Of a stretch of 64,000 nt of DNA, positions 1-8,812 are shown in pieces. Within the stretch, counting starts at the first letter, position 1, and each line of letters begins with the position of its first letter. Position numbers and translations under genes: made by a program. The stretch comes from Mycolicibacterium holsaticum DSM 44478 = JCM 12374 (GTDB taxonomy: Bacteria; Actinomycetota; Actinomycetes; Mycobacteriales; Mycobacteriaceae), in assembly GCF_019645835.1 (NCBI RefSeq), contig NZ_CP080998.1:4278001-4342000 (forward strand), in the 5' to 3' direction. Under the pieces are notes generated by a model. It did not search any database, was not told the origin of the DNA, and saw only the letters and a program-made list of their open reading frames with translations.

Positions 1-629
1 TCGCGCAGGGCGACGACGACGGGTACGTCGGTGATGGTGGACCGCTGCCGGATCAACCGGCGCATCGCGGCCACGGTGAGCGGATCGTGCTCTTCTGCGG
101 CTCCCAGGGTGGGCGGCACCAACGCGGTGCACAGCGGTTGGTGGCCGGTCCCGACCCGGACACGACCGAAATCGGCATCCCCGGGTCTGCGCTCCCACAT
201 CCGCGGGCCGCCGACGAGGGTCCACAGCGCATCCGGATCCGGATGGCTCCACCACAGCGCCCGATGCTGGTCGTGGGCGACTTGGCTGGTCGCAACGTCA
301 AGCGCGTCGAGATAGCGCAGATAGCTCTGCCGGTCCCGGTTGAGTTCGGCGCAGTGGTTCGCGCCGCGTGCACCGTAGGCGACGCTGCCGAGCACCGACA
401 CCAGCATCATCACCGGGAAGAACAGGAACATCGGGTTGCGTGCCGACCCTGCGCCCGACGTGAAGTAGAAGGCCATCATCCCGACCGCGGCCACCAGCAT
501 GGCAAGCGGCATCAGGCGGGCAACCGGGTTCACCGGCACCGCCTTGGGCGCCTGCGGCGGCGCCTCAACGGCCAGATCTCCGGATGCCATCGGTGGCACC
601 GGAAGTCGCGTCCCTCGGACAAACTCCAT
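1..629 (-). CDS. eccC4: ESX-4 secretion ATPase EccC4, N-terminal part (runs off the window start)
   Basis: EccC is the FtsK/SpoIIIE-type motor ATPase of type VII secretion systems, anchored in the inner membrane. Only about 209 N-terminal residues are inside the window. They begin MEFVRGTRLPVPPM, a typical EccC opening, followed by two hydrophobic segments at roughly residues 34-60 and 66-86 and then the conserved soluble linker (YLRYLDALD, WWSHPDPDALW). The nucleotide-binding domains lie beyond the edge. The ATG at 629 gives the family-like start, but the frame is open a little further upstream. It is divergent from eccD4, as in the M. tuberculosis Rv3447c/Rv3448 pair, which supports the ESX-4 assignment. 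Confidence 0.9.
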   Translation of the reverse strand, partial: MEFVRGTRLPVPPMASGDLAVEAPPQAPKAVPVNPVARLMPLAMLVAAVGMMAFYFTSGAGSARNPMFLFFPVMMLVSVLGSVAYGARGANHCAELNRDRQSYLRYLDALDVATSQVAHDQHRALWWSHPDPDALWTLVGGPRMWERRPGDADFGRVRVGTGHQPLCTALVPPTLGAAEEHDPLTVAAMRRLIRQRSTITDVPVVVALR

Positions 630-749
630 CGAACGTTGGACGTCGCGGGTGGCGTCCCGGTTCCATCCACAACCCCGGAATTTGCCGCGCACCCACATCC
701 GCGAGCGGGGTTACGGTGACTGTGCACGGTGGGATTTCGGGGGTATGCG

Positions 750-2063
750 GTGCGAAATGCGCTATGCCGGCTAACGGTTCAGCACGACGGCGATGACGAT
801 GCCTTCACAGAGGTGGACCTCGCACTGCCGCGCAACACGCACCTGTGTCAGCTGATGCCGTCGATTGTGGAGCTGGCACGCGGCGAGGACGCAGCGACGG
901 CAGGCTCTCGCTGGCGGCTGTTCCGCATCGACGGCCACCCGCTCGAGGAATCGATGACGCTGGACCAGAACGACGTCGACGACGGGGCGACGTTGCTGCT
1001 CACCACCGTCGCCCCACCCGAGCCGGTGTGGGTACCCTGCGACGTCAGCCACGTCGCCGCGCGGCTCACCAACGCCGCCGAGCCCACCGCGCTGCTCCCC
1101 GTCGCGGGCGCTGTGGTCGCGGCAGCCGTTGCCGCCGCGGCGCTGTGCTGGGCGGCCGCCCCGATGACTGCCCGCCTTGCCACGGCGGTGGGCATGGCCG
1201 CCGCTGCCGCGCTGACGGCGGCCATGGTGGACCGGACACATACCGATGGGCCGGTGGGTGCGACGTTGAGCGTGTCGGCGGTGATGTACTCGACCGCAGC
1301 GGGTTTCGTCGCAGTTCCTGCCGGTCCGGCCGCAGCGCATCTGCTGCTGGCATCTGCGGCGGCGATGTCGATGTCCATGGTGCTGCTGCGCCTGACGCGC
1401 TGCGCCGTCATGTGGTTGACGGCGATCGCCGCCGCCGCGGCGTTGCTCGCCACGGCGACTGGCGTCGCTGTCGCGTGGCGTCTTCAACCGGCTGCCGTCG
1501 GCGCCCTGCTCGCGTGCGGGTCGCTGCTTGCTTTGACGGTGGCGCCGCGTATGTCGATGATCGTCACCGGCATCGGACCCTCGCCGCCGGACCTGGCCGA
1601 GCCGGTGCCCGACGCCTTCCGGGTGATGTCGACCCAGCACGTGCTTACCGGACTGGTTGTCGGCGCCACGACATCTGCAACGGTGGGTTGCGCGGTACTC
1701 ACCTTCGACGCCGCACCGCCGAGCGTGGCGTTCGTCGCCGCGGTCGCCGTCGTGCTGCTGCTGCGGACCCGCACCCATGCGGTTTCGGCTCGGCGCACCG
1801 CTCTGGGACTCGGTGGGATCGCCACGGCAGCACTGTTTTTCGCGATGGCTACGGTCGCGGTACCCGGCCAAGTCTACTGGCTCAGCCCGTTGGTGGGGTT
1901 GGCGGGCGTCGCGGGGCTGAGCCGACTGTTGGGCCTGACGGCCGGTCCCGTGGTGCAGCGCATCGTCGACGTCATCGAATATGTCGCTGTCGCAGCGGTG
2001 GTGCCGTTGGCCTGCTGGGTCGCCGGAGTGTACGGGGCGGTGCGGGCGACGGGTCTGCTATGA
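750..2063 (+). CDS. eccD4: ESX-4 membrane channel subunit EccD4
   Basis: EccD forms the membrane vestibule of type VII secretion machines. The protein has an N-terminal ubiquitin-like domain (about residues 1-90, opening RNALCRLTVQ) and then about eleven hydrophobic transmembrane helices to the C-terminus, the standard EccD layout. The GTG at 750 is preferred because a G-rich Shine-Dalgarno-like stretch (CGGGGG) lies about six bases upstream and the family motif ALCRLTV follows at once; an in-frame GTG at 729 would add seven residues. The stop overlaps the mycP4 start by four bases (ATGA), so the two are translationally coupled. Length 437 residues, a little short for the family. Confidence 0.93.
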   Translation: MRNALCRLTVQHDGDDDAFTEVDLALPRNTHLCQLMPSIVELARGEDAATAGSRWRLFRIDGHPLEESMTLDQNDVDDGATLLLTTVAPPEPVWVPCDVSHVAARLTNAAEPTALLPVAGAVVAAAVAAAALCWAAAPMTARLATAVGMAAAAALTAAMVDRTHTDGPVGATLSVSAVMYSTAAGFVAVPAGPAAAHLLLASAAAMSMSMVLLRLTRCAVMWLTAIAAAAALLATATGVAVAWRLQPAAVGALLACGSLLALTVAPRMSMIVTGIGPSPPDLAEPVPDAFRVMSTQHVLTGLVVGATTSATVGCAVLTFDAAPPSVAFVAAVAVVLLLRTRTHAVSARRTALGLGGIATAALFFAMATVAVPGQVYWLSPLVGLAGVAGLSRLLGLTAGPVVQRIVDVIEYVAVAAVVPLACWVAGVYGAVRATGLL

Positions 2064-3412
2064 CGCAGGCAAGGATGCTGTTGGCGGTGCTCTTGGCCGT
2101 TTCACCGGTGTGCGTGGCATCGCCTGCAGCAGCGGTGAACCCACCGCCGGTGGATGACTCGCTGCTGCCCAGGGCGACGTCACCCGCACCACCGCAGCCC
2201 ACCCGGCAACAAGAGCCGTGTGTGTCCACCGCGCAGTCCACCGAGGACACCGGGTCGGCCCAACTCGACGCCCTTGACCTGCCGTCGGTCTGGACGCTGA
2301 CCCGCGGCGCCGGTCAGACCGTCGCGGTCATCGACACCGGGGTGACGCGGCACCGCCTGCTGCCCCACCTCATCCCGGGCGGCGACTACGTCTCGACCGG
2401 TGACGGCACCGAGGATTGCGACGGTCACGGCACGATCGTGGCCGGTATCGTCGGAGCGGCCGCAGAACCCGGTGACGGCAACACCTTTCGGGGCGTCGCG
2501 CCCGACGCGACGATCCTGGGTATCCGCCAGTCCAGCAGCAAGTTCCGTGCCGTCGACGAGCCGACCGGTTCCGGGTTCGGCGACGTCGACACCCTGGCCA
2601 CGGCGGTCCGCACCGCCGCCGATATGGGCGCCACCGTGATCAACGTGTCCACGGTGGCCTGCCTGCCCGCCGAGGACGTGCTGGACGACCGCGCTCTCGG
2701 TGCGGCGCTGGCGTACGCCGTCGACGTGAAGAACGCCGTCGTGGTGGCCGCTGCCGGAAACGTCGGTGGCACCGGACAATGCCCCCAGCAGAACCCGGTG
2801 GATTCCGCGCGGACCGGCCGACCCGACTGGGCGGGTGTGCAGGTGGTGGTCAGCCCCGCCTGGTACGACGACTACGTGCTGACGGTCGGCTCGGTGGGTC
2901 CCAACGGTGCGCCGTCGGACTTCAGCCTGGCGGGCCCGTGGGTCGACGTCGCCGCACCCGGCGAAGGGGTGGTGTCGTTGGATCCCGACGGCGAGGGTGT
3001 CGTCGCCGAGCTGCCCGCGCCCGGCGGCGCGACGCCGATCGCAGGCACGAGTTACGCCGCCCCGGTCGTGGCCGGGATCGCCGCGTTGCTGCGGTCACGT
3101 TCACCGGAGTTGACGGCGCGACAGGTGATGGCACGCATCGAGGGCACCGCGCGTCATCCCGCCGCCGGATGGGATCCGGTGGTCGGACATGGGGTTGTCG
3201 ATCCCGTTGCCGCGGTCACCGGCGGTCCCGCCCAGCCGTACGCTGCCGACGCGCCGTCGCCACGCCGGGTGTCGGTCCCCGCCGTGAACCCACCGGACGA
3301 ACGGCCCGCACACATCGCCGTGCGCGGTGCGGTGATCTGTGTTGTGGTGTCGGCGGTTGTGGTCGCGGTGGCGTGGTTACGACGGCGACCCGAGGGTGTC
3401 GCGCACGATTGA
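2060..3412 (+). CDS. mycP4: ESX-4 mycosin, subtilisin-like serine protease MycP4
   Basis: Mycosins are membrane-anchored subtilases needed for type VII complex stability. The 450-residue protein has an N-terminal signal peptide (residues 1-25, ending SPAAA), the catalytic triad Asp92 (VIDTGV), His123 (DCDGHGT) and Ser331 (GTSYAAP), and a C-terminal transmembrane helix near residues 418-440 followed by basic residues. The family disulfide and proline-rich linker features are present. It overlaps eccD4 by four bases, and its 3' end overlaps the convergent eccB4 by 36 bases. Confidence 0.95.
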   Translation: MTQARMLLAVLLAVSPVCVASPAAAVNPPPVDDSLLPRATSPAPPQPTRQQEPCVSTAQSTEDTGSAQLDALDLPSVWTLTRGAGQTVAVIDTGVTRHRLLPHLIPGGDYVSTGDGTEDCDGHGTIVAGIVGAAAEPGDGNTFRGVAPDATILGIRQSSSKFRAVDEPTGSGFGDVDTLATAVRTAADMGATVINVSTVACLPAEDVLDDRALGAALAYAVDVKNAVVVAAAGNVGGTGQCPQQNPVDSARTGRPDWAGVQVVVSPAWYDDYVLTVGSVGPNGAPSDFSLAGPWVDVAAPGEGVVSLDPDGEGVVAELPAPGGATPIAGTSYAAPVVAGIAALLRSRSPELTARQVMARIEGTARHPAAGWDPVVGHGVVDPVAAVTGGPAQPYAADAPSPRRVSVPAVNPPDERPAHIAVRGAVICVVVSAVVVAVAWLRRRPEGVAHD

Positions 3413-4762
3413 CGCCGCCCCGACGCTGAGCTCCGGTCCCCGTGGGAGCCTGGCCAGCACCGGCCACGGCGCAGGCACCGGCGGACCGGACAGCCCGAGC
3501 CGTTTGGCGGCGTCCTCGTCGTGCACGCCGAACGCCACCCCGGAGGGGTCGACGTAGTACAGCGCACCGGTGTCGGCGCCCGCCCCCGTCACACCGGATG
3601 CGCGCACGTAGGCTGCGCGCCCGCGCGGCAGGTAGATACGGTCGATGCCAGCCCCGGCACCGTCGGCCTGCGCCAGCGTCGTGGCCGCATCGGCGTCGTG
3701 CCTCGGCAGCGAATTGCCTACCACAACTGCATGTTCCGCCGACGCCGACCAGCTCCACAGCGTACACAACACAGGGTCGTCGGCCACACCACCGCGTTGG
3801 GGGAATCGGCCGACGGGAAGGTCGTCGACGACGGGCACGGTTCCGATCACTCCCGGCTCGACGGTGGTGATGTCGGGCCGGCCCGCAGCGTACGTGAACC
3901 GGATGAGATCGGCGGCGACCGCACCGATGCGCTGCACACCGTCGCTGAGCACGACGTAGTACTCGGTCGAATCCGCCTGCGGCAGACGGACGACCGTGCC
4001 CACGGCGATCCCGTGCAGCCTGGCCGGCCCCGCTGCGCCGGCGTGCGCGATGGCGGGCACGGTGAGTGCGGGGACCTCCGGGACCGCGTCGAGCAATGCC
4101 CGGGAGAGGATGCGGGGCTCGACACCGTCGAGTTGCAGCGCACGAACCACGGCGGGGTTACGCAGGTCCACCCGTGCCCGCACCCCGTCGTAGAGCAGGT
4201 AGGTCGCCGCGGCGCCTTCTCCCCCCGCGACGACCAGAGCGTTGCGGCCCACATCCATGCCTTCGGTAGCCGCGCCGACGAGCAGCGTGGTCGTCGATGC
4301 GGCGTCCTGGCACACCGTCCAGTTGGACTCCTGCGCATCCAGCGGCGACGACAAGGTGTTCGGGGCGCCGGGAATACCCACCAGCGCACCCCTTTTCGCA
4401 CGGTCGACGGCCGATGCGCTGACCAGTTCCGGAGTGGCCGCCGTGCCCGCGATCAGCCGGGCCGAGGCGAGGTTGAGCGCCGGGTGCATGGTGTCACCGA
4501 TCCGCACGTACAACGCGCCGGAGTCACGCACCATGACGATCGGTGCGCTGCCCAACGCGCCCTTGGGCGCCAGGACCGCCAGGACCGCGCAGGCGGCGAT
4601 GGCGATGACCGCCAGCACGCAGCCCGCCGTCAGCGAAAGCGCTTGTGCACGCAGCGGATCGTCGAGCATCCGAACGTCACCGCGGACCAGGGCGTGCGAC
4701 ATCCGGCGCACCAGGAAACGGTATCCGCTGATCTGCAGTCTGCTCGTCGGCTCGCCAACCAT
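3377..4762 (-). CDS. eccB4: ESX-4 core component EccB4
   Basis: EccB is a periplasm-exposed core subunit of the type VII secretion complex. The 461-residue protein has a short cytoplasmic N-terminus with the family pattern SRLQISGYRFLVRRMSHAL, one transmembrane helix near residues 42-66, and a long extracytoplasmic domain with repeated LYVRIGDTMHPALNLASARLI-type modules. It is convergent with mycP4, as Rv3450c is with Rv3449 in M. tuberculosis. No eccE or esx genes are seen beside it; any esx pair would lie past the eccC4 edge of the window. Confidence 0.93.
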   Translation of the reverse strand: MVGEPTSRLQISGYRFLVRRMSHALVRGDVRMLDDPLRAQALSLTAGCVLAVIAIAACAVLAVLAPKGALGSAPIVMVRDSGALYVRIGDTMHPALNLASARLIAGTAATPELVSASAVDRAKRGALVGIPGAPNTLSSPLDAQESNWTVCQDAASTTTLLVGAATEGMDVGRNALVVAGGEGAAATYLLYDGVRARVDLRNPAVVRALQLDGVEPRILSRALLDAVPEVPALTVPAIAHAGAAGPARLHGIAVGTVVRLPQADSTEYYVVLSDGVQRIGAVAADLIRFTYAAGRPDITTVEPGVIGTVPVVDDLPVGRFPQRGGVADDPVLCTLWSWSASAEHAVVVGNSLPRHDADAATTLAQADGAGAGIDRIYLPRGRAAYVRASGVTGAGADTGALYYVDPSGVAFGVHDEDAAKRLGLSGPPVPAPWPVLARLPRGPELSVGAASIVRDTLGSPS

Positions 4763-4814
4763 GCCTCCCCCGCGATCAGCCTATCGGCCGGGCGGACGTG
4801 CGAGTCGCACCAAG

Positions 4815-5867
4815 TTAACGCCAGCGGGCCCACACGTAGGGCACCAGGGCACGCAAGAAGTCGAGATCAGATCCCGGGCGGGCGTCGGCGAACGCCTGCT
4901 CGAAGTACTCCTCGGCGACCAGCAGGATCCCCTCGGCGTATTCGCTCGTGAACGTGATGCTGCCGTAGTCGTCCATCAGCGCCCGGATGGTGCGGACGGT
5001 CTCGACGGAACGTTGCGCCCTGGTCCGGCGAAGATGATCGCGCACGAGCTCGCGATCGGCGTCGGCAGCGGCGGACAGCAGATGCACGAGCGGCAGGGTG
5101 CGCTTGCCCTCGAAGAGGTCACCGAGGATCTCCTTGCCGTACGTGTGCTCGTCGCCCAGCAGGTTCAGCAGATCGTCGCGGATCTGAAACGCCGCACCGA
5201 AATGGAAGCCGAACCGGACCAGCCCGGTGAGCTCCGCGGTCCCCCGAGAGCCGACGATGGCACCCACCCGCAACGGGTGAATGGTGGTGTACCAACAGGT
5301 TTTATGCATGATGAGGTTGAGGTAGTCCTCTGGGGTGACGTTCTCGACGTTGTCGAGCTGCCAACCCACCTCTGTCGCCTGGCCTTCCAGCGTGCGCAAC
5401 GCCATGGTGTCGAACTCACCCCACACCAGGTCGGCGAGATCACGGTCCAGCCGCCGGGTCGCGCGCCGCAGCACCTGGCTCGCCACGATCGCCAGCCCGT
5501 CACCGGCGTTCAGCGCGGCCGCCATGCCGTGGGCCGCCGCCAGCGTCGGCCGGCCTCGGCGCATCTCGCTGCCGTCCGCGATGTCGTCATGTACGAGAAA
5601 AGCGTTGTGCAACAGCTCGATTGCCACCGCGATACCCAGCAGATCGTTCGGATCACCGCCGAACGCCCGGCCTGCCGAAAGACACAACGCGGGCCGAAGG
5701 GCCTTGCCGGGCCGCGACGGATATTCACGCATCGGCCCGTACAACCATTGGACGGGTTCGCCGTCGGGCATCGCGTCCAGCATCGAGCGTCGCACGGTGC
5801 GGGCCACCCGGCGAAGCCGGCTCTCGACCTCGGTGATCAGGTCTTGCCGTTGCGCGGCGTCCGTCAT
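4815..5867 (-). CDS. Polyprenyl diphosphate synthase (IdsA/GGPP synthase family)
   Basis: Trans-isoprenyl diphosphate synthases condense IPP with allylic diphosphates to make C15-C25 or longer prenyl diphosphates. The 350-residue protein has the first Asp-rich motif (DDIAD in LVHDDIADGSEMRRG), the chain-binding lysine region (HKTCWYTTIHPL) and a second Asp-rich motif reading DDLLN, in which the last Asp of the usual DDxxD is replaced. Its start overlaps the stop of the upstream 222-residue gene by four bases, so the two form an operon diverging from the 6613-14110 genes. The context suggests it supplies a prenyl diphosphate to that cluster. Product chain length cannot be told from sequence. 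Confidence 0.88.
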   Translation of the reverse strand: MTDAAQRQDLITEVESRLRRVARTVRRSMLDAMPDGEPVQWLYGPMREYPSRPGKALRPALCLSAGRAFGGDPNDLLGIAVAIELLHNAFLVHDDIADGSEMRRGRPTLAAAHGMAAALNAGDGLAIVASQVLRRATRRLDRDLADLVWGEFDTMALRTLEGQATEVGWQLDNVENVTPEDYLNLIMHKTCWYTTIHPLRVGAIVGSRGTAELTGLVRFGFHFGAAFQIRDDLLNLLGDEHTYGKEILGDLFEGKRTLPLVHLLSAAADADRELVRDHLRRTRAQRSVETVRTIRALMDDYGSITFTSEYAEGILLVAEEYFEQAFADARPGSDLDFLRALVPYVWARWR

Positions 5868-6532
5868 GCGCTGGGGGCACGCACGATCAGTGCGATCGGC
5901 AGCCAGACGTCGGCGTGCCCGTCGGCCAGAAGCGTGCCGCGGTAGCAGCCCGGTGCGACGTCGTCGCCGACGTCGATCTCCACCGTCACCCCGCGACTGG
6001 ACCGGGCGAACATCGGCACCGCGTCGGGCTCGAAGCGCACCATGTCCGATGCGATGACGCCGCCGTCGTGCGACAGCAGATCACTGCACCGCAGCCGCAC
6101 CTTGCCCATGTCGACCGCGCCGCCGTTGTGCAGCCACACCTCCGACGAGACCGCACCGGGTTGCTCGGCGTCGAGGCAAAGCTGCCCGGCCGAGGTGGCG
6201 TTCGCCAGATCGAGCGTGGCCTCGTCGGTCTGCGTGGTTGCTCCCGCCCCGGTCAGCGACCGGGTGAGCTGATCGGCGAGCTTCTGCCACGCCGACAGCA
6301 CCCGATCCACGTCATGGCCCGGCGGCGTCGCGGCCGGCCCGTCCGATGCGCCGCCACCGCCTTCCAACCCCTCCTCGGCGATGCGGACGAACCGGTTGAC
6401 GACCTCGGTGGCGGCTCGAAACCCGCGGGCCTGCACCGAGCTCAGCACCCGGGCGTTGGCGGCCGGGTCGAACGCTGCGGCCCACGGCAGGTCGGCGATG
6501 CTCCCGTCGTCTCGAATCTGGTCGCTGACCAC
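5864..6532 (-). CDS. Uncharacterised protein with helical N-half and beta-rich C-domain
   Basis: No family is recognised. The GTG at 6532 is chosen because GGGGAGG lies eight bases upstream; this gives 222 residues with no signal peptide or transmembrane helix. Residues 20-97 are amphipathic helix, including a segment near residues 75-97 (LSAWQKLADQLTRSLTGAG) that resembles the repeated segment of the 256-residue protein at 8029. Residues 105-220 look like an Ig-type beta sandwich ending APGCYRGTLLADGHADVWLP, again comparable to the end of the 8029 protein (GLYVGAVEVV). It is translationally coupled to the polyprenyl synthase. A scaffold or lipid-surface role is only an inference. Confidence 0.75.
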   Translation of the reverse strand: MVSDQIRDDGSIADLPWAAAFDPAANARVLSSVQARGFRAATEVVNRFVRIAEEGLEGGGGASDGPAATPPGHDVDRVLSAWQKLADQLTRSLTGAGATTQTDEATLDLANATSAGQLCLDAEQPGAVSSEVWLHNGGAVDMGKVRLRCSDLLSHDGGVIASDMVRFEPDAVPMFARSSRGVTVEIDVGDDVAPGCYRGTLLADGHADVWLPIALIVRAPSA

Positions 6533-6612
6533 CCGAAATCCTCCCCGAAATCGGCCCGGCGACGGGGCCGCACAACGGTATGCTAAATCGTCTGATAGCG
6601 AGAGGCGGGGCA
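6533..6612. promoter_or_regulatory. Divergent promoter region of the isoprenoid-type cluster
   Basis: The 80 bases between the two arms contain TATGCT at 6579-6584, suitably placed as a -10 element for the plus-strand arm, and a Shine-Dalgarno sequence for each arm (AGGCGGGG before 6613; GGGGAGG before 6532 on the minus strand). No clear -35 element or operator palindrome was found. Confidence 0.4.
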
Positions 6613-8010
6613 ATGGCTATACGACAGTCCGTCTTGGCCCTGTACGGCGCGATCACCCAGGGACTCACCGCCTTAAACGACGCCACGACCAGCAGCACCG
6701 AGGACCGCGAAAGCCTGCGCGCCATGACGACCCAGTTCGCCGGGCTCACCGGCAGCGCCGGCGAACGCGGTTGGTACGGGGAACTTCTTCGCTATTTCGA
6801 TGACCACCGCACCGGCGAGCAGCGGGTCACCGCCGACAATCTCCGCGACGCGGTCGCAGACCTCACCGCAGAAGACAACGACCCGCTGCAGCCCACGTGG
6901 GCATACCGGGCCATCGTGGCCGGGTACGTGTTGGATCGCCTGGCGCTGGCCGGCGTCGGGCCCATGGAGGAACCGGGCCTGCTCGCGGCGATGATCGCCG
7001 CCTCGCCGGCCGAGGATCCCGATGGGCGCGGAGCCCGAAGGGTCGGCCGGGAGGTCGCCGCCGAACTCGCCGGCTCAGTACTGGAGACCCGAGTGAACGA
7101 ACTCGAGGACTTCTGGGACCAGCTGCAGATGATGTCGGGAACGCTTGCCACCTCCGTGGCGTCCATGCAGAGCACCTCGATGCTGCGGAAGGTCAAGCGC
7201 GAGTACTGCAGCGTCGTCACCACGACGGCCGAATGGCCGGACATCAGCTATGACAAGTTGAAATCCGTTATCGAGCCGGTCAACTGGAGTTTGTTCTACA
7301 AAGAGTTCTTCTGCGAAATGCAACCGGTAAATCCACCCGACCCCTACGGTTGGTCACGGATCCGCGAGTCCGTCAGCGGCGATTGCGACCGGTATGCCCT
7401 CAACACCGGGCTGAAGTTCTGGAAGGCCGAACACCAGGGCGGGTTGATCCTCAACTACGACTTGGACGCCGACCGGACCAACACCGACAAGTTGGTGCTT
7501 GTCGACAACGGCTACATCTGGATAAAACCCGCCGTCGCCGGGCAACCGGACAAGGGCGTCAAAGTGCGCACCAGCAAACAGTTGCTGATCAGCGGCATGA
7601 GCGCGACCGCGATGACCAAGCTCGCCGAATCGTTCGGCTGGGCCACCAACGCCTCCGACATGTTCCATCACGCCGCCAAGTACACCAACCCGGCGACGCC
7701 GTTCAGCAGCTCCAAGCCCGGACCCAATCCGCCGCCGCCGGACACCTCGACCACGTGGCCCGTCATCGTCCCCGCGATTCCCGCCGATCTGCGCGACGAA
7801 TATTGCCGTGACACAACTGAATTGATCAAGCGGCGCTTGACGTTTGCAGGCGACTTCGCCGAGGAGTTCGCCGACCGGTGGCAAGACGGTATCGATCTCA
7901 CCGAGTTCAACGAGCTGAACGACATGGCGGTCAGCGAAATCAAGACCGCACCCAAGGAAGCCTTCGACACGGCGACAGACAACTTCCGCCCCAAGGCACC
8001 CACCCCCTGA
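6613..8010 (+). CDS. Uncharacterised 465-residue protein, possible START/SRPBCC-like lipid-binding core
   Basis: The family is not recognised with certainty. The ATG at 6613 follows AGGCGGGG and is preferred over an in-frame ATG at 6580. Residues 1-190 are mostly helical and acidic. Residues about 200-345 read like an SRPBCC/START fold: a tryptophan-rich strand region (WPDISYDKLKSVIEPVNW), then LVLVDNGYIWIKP and VRTSKQLLISGMS. A proline-rich linker (about 365-385) leads to a charged C-terminal helix. There is no signal peptide or membrane segment, so it is probably cytosolic. It heads a run of four same-strand genes with gaps of 13-18 bases. Binding of an isoprenoid or other lipid is an inference from fold impression and neighbours. 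Confidence 0.72.
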   Translation: MAIRQSVLALYGAITQGLTALNDATTSSTEDRESLRAMTTQFAGLTGSAGERGWYGELLRYFDDHRTGEQRVTADNLRDAVADLTAEDNDPLQPTWAYRAIVAGYVLDRLALAGVGPMEEPGLLAAMIAASPAEDPDGRGARRVGREVAAELAGSVLETRVNELEDFWDQLQMMSGTLATSVASMQSTSMLRKVKREYCSVVTTTAEWPDISYDKLKSVIEPVNWSLFYKEFFCEMQPVNPPDPYGWSRIRESVSGDCDRYALNTGLKFWKAEHQGGLILNYDLDADRTNTDKLVLVDNGYIWIKPAVAGQPDKGVKVRTSKQLLISGMSATAMTKLAESFGWATNASDMFHHAAKYTNPATPFSSSKPGPNPPPPDTSTTWPVIVPAIPADLRDEYCRDTTELIKRRLTFAGDFAEEFADRWQDGIDLTEFNELNDMAVSEIKTAPKEAFDTATDNFRPKAPTP

Positions 8011-8028
8011 GGTGAGAAGGAGAAGACG

Positions 8029-8799
8029 ATGGACGAACCCAGCGTCATCGCCCAACGGCTGACCGAAACCGCCAAAGACGTCGTCGACCAGGCCAGGGTG
8101 ATCGCCAAGGGGGCGATCGCAGACGCCGCCGACGTCGACAACTTCACCGCGGCCAAGCTGATCGACTCCTACATGAAGATGGTCGATCTCACGTTGACCG
8201 GCGGCCTACAGGTCACCAAGGACGTGTTGGGCGTGGACGCCCCGAGCACACCGCAGGACCAGGACGCCGCGGAAGGGCGCAGGCTTGTCGCCGACGCGAT
8301 GGAGTCGATCAGCCGCCGGATGCTGCGGCAGACAAGCGCAGTGGCCCAGGAGACGGCCGACCTGTTGGACAAGAACCCGAACAGTCCGACCGCCTGGGCC
8401 AGGGCGATGGTCAAGCTGGCCGACGTCGCACTGCTGGGCGGGACCGAATTGGCCGAGACCGCCTTGATCGGCCCGGCGCCGTTCGAGAAGACCGCGGTCA
8501 GCTCCGACACTTACCTGGCCGGCGGAATTGGCAAGCGCACACTCAAAGTCAAGGCACCGGGCCTCATGCGGCCGGGAACGGTCGATCCCATTCCGGACAG
8601 CCATTTGAAATTCTTTGTCCGTATCGACGACAAGACCGGCCAAGAGGCACCGGGCGGCCTGCTCGAGGATGGACAGACCGAGTTCTACCTCAGCGCGCAT
8701 CCGGCCGGGTTGATCAGCGGGCTGTACGTCGGGGCGGTCGAGGTGGTCAACGCCAAAGACGTCGTCGTCCAGACGGTCGACGTCGAAATTCCACTGTGA
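8029..8799 (+). CDS. Uncharacterised protein with duplicated phasin-like helical unit and beta C-domain
   Basis: A 256-residue soluble protein with a strong Shine-Dalgarno sequence (AGAAGGAG) before the ATG. Residues 8-72 and 81-151 appear to be two copies of one helical unit: a long helix, then a second helix ending in related text (KMVDLTLTGGLQVTKDVLG versus KLADVALLGGTELAETALIG). Residues 155-256 are beta-rich and end GLYVGAVEVVNAKDVVVQTV. The helical part recalls phasins, which coat lipid or polymer granules, but this is a resemblance only. The same architecture in shorter form occurs in the 5864 gene. It lies 18 bases after the 465-residue gene. Confidence 0.75.
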   Translation: MDEPSVIAQRLTETAKDVVDQARVIAKGAIADAADVDNFTAAKLIDSYMKMVDLTLTGGLQVTKDVLGVDAPSTPQDQDAAEGRRLVADAMESISRRMLRQTSAVAQETADLLDKNPNSPTAWARAMVKLADVALLGGTELAETALIGPAPFEKTAVSSDTYLAGGIGKRTLKVKAPGLMRPGTVDPIPDSHLKFFVRIDDKTGQEAPGGLLEDGQTEFYLSAHPAGLISGLYVGAVEVVNAKDVVVQTVDVEIPL

Positions 8800-8812
8800 C
8801 AAACCCGTTCGG

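Noticed and set aside
1..629. esxT/esxU-type substrate genes of ESX-4
   Set aside because: They would lie beyond the 5' edge of the window; no WXG-motif small gene is present inside it.
3521..4951. 476-codon plus-strand frame opposite eccB4
   Set aside because: eccB4 has a full family pattern on the minus strand; the opposite frame has no motif, no plausible ribosome binding site and runs past the eccB4 start.
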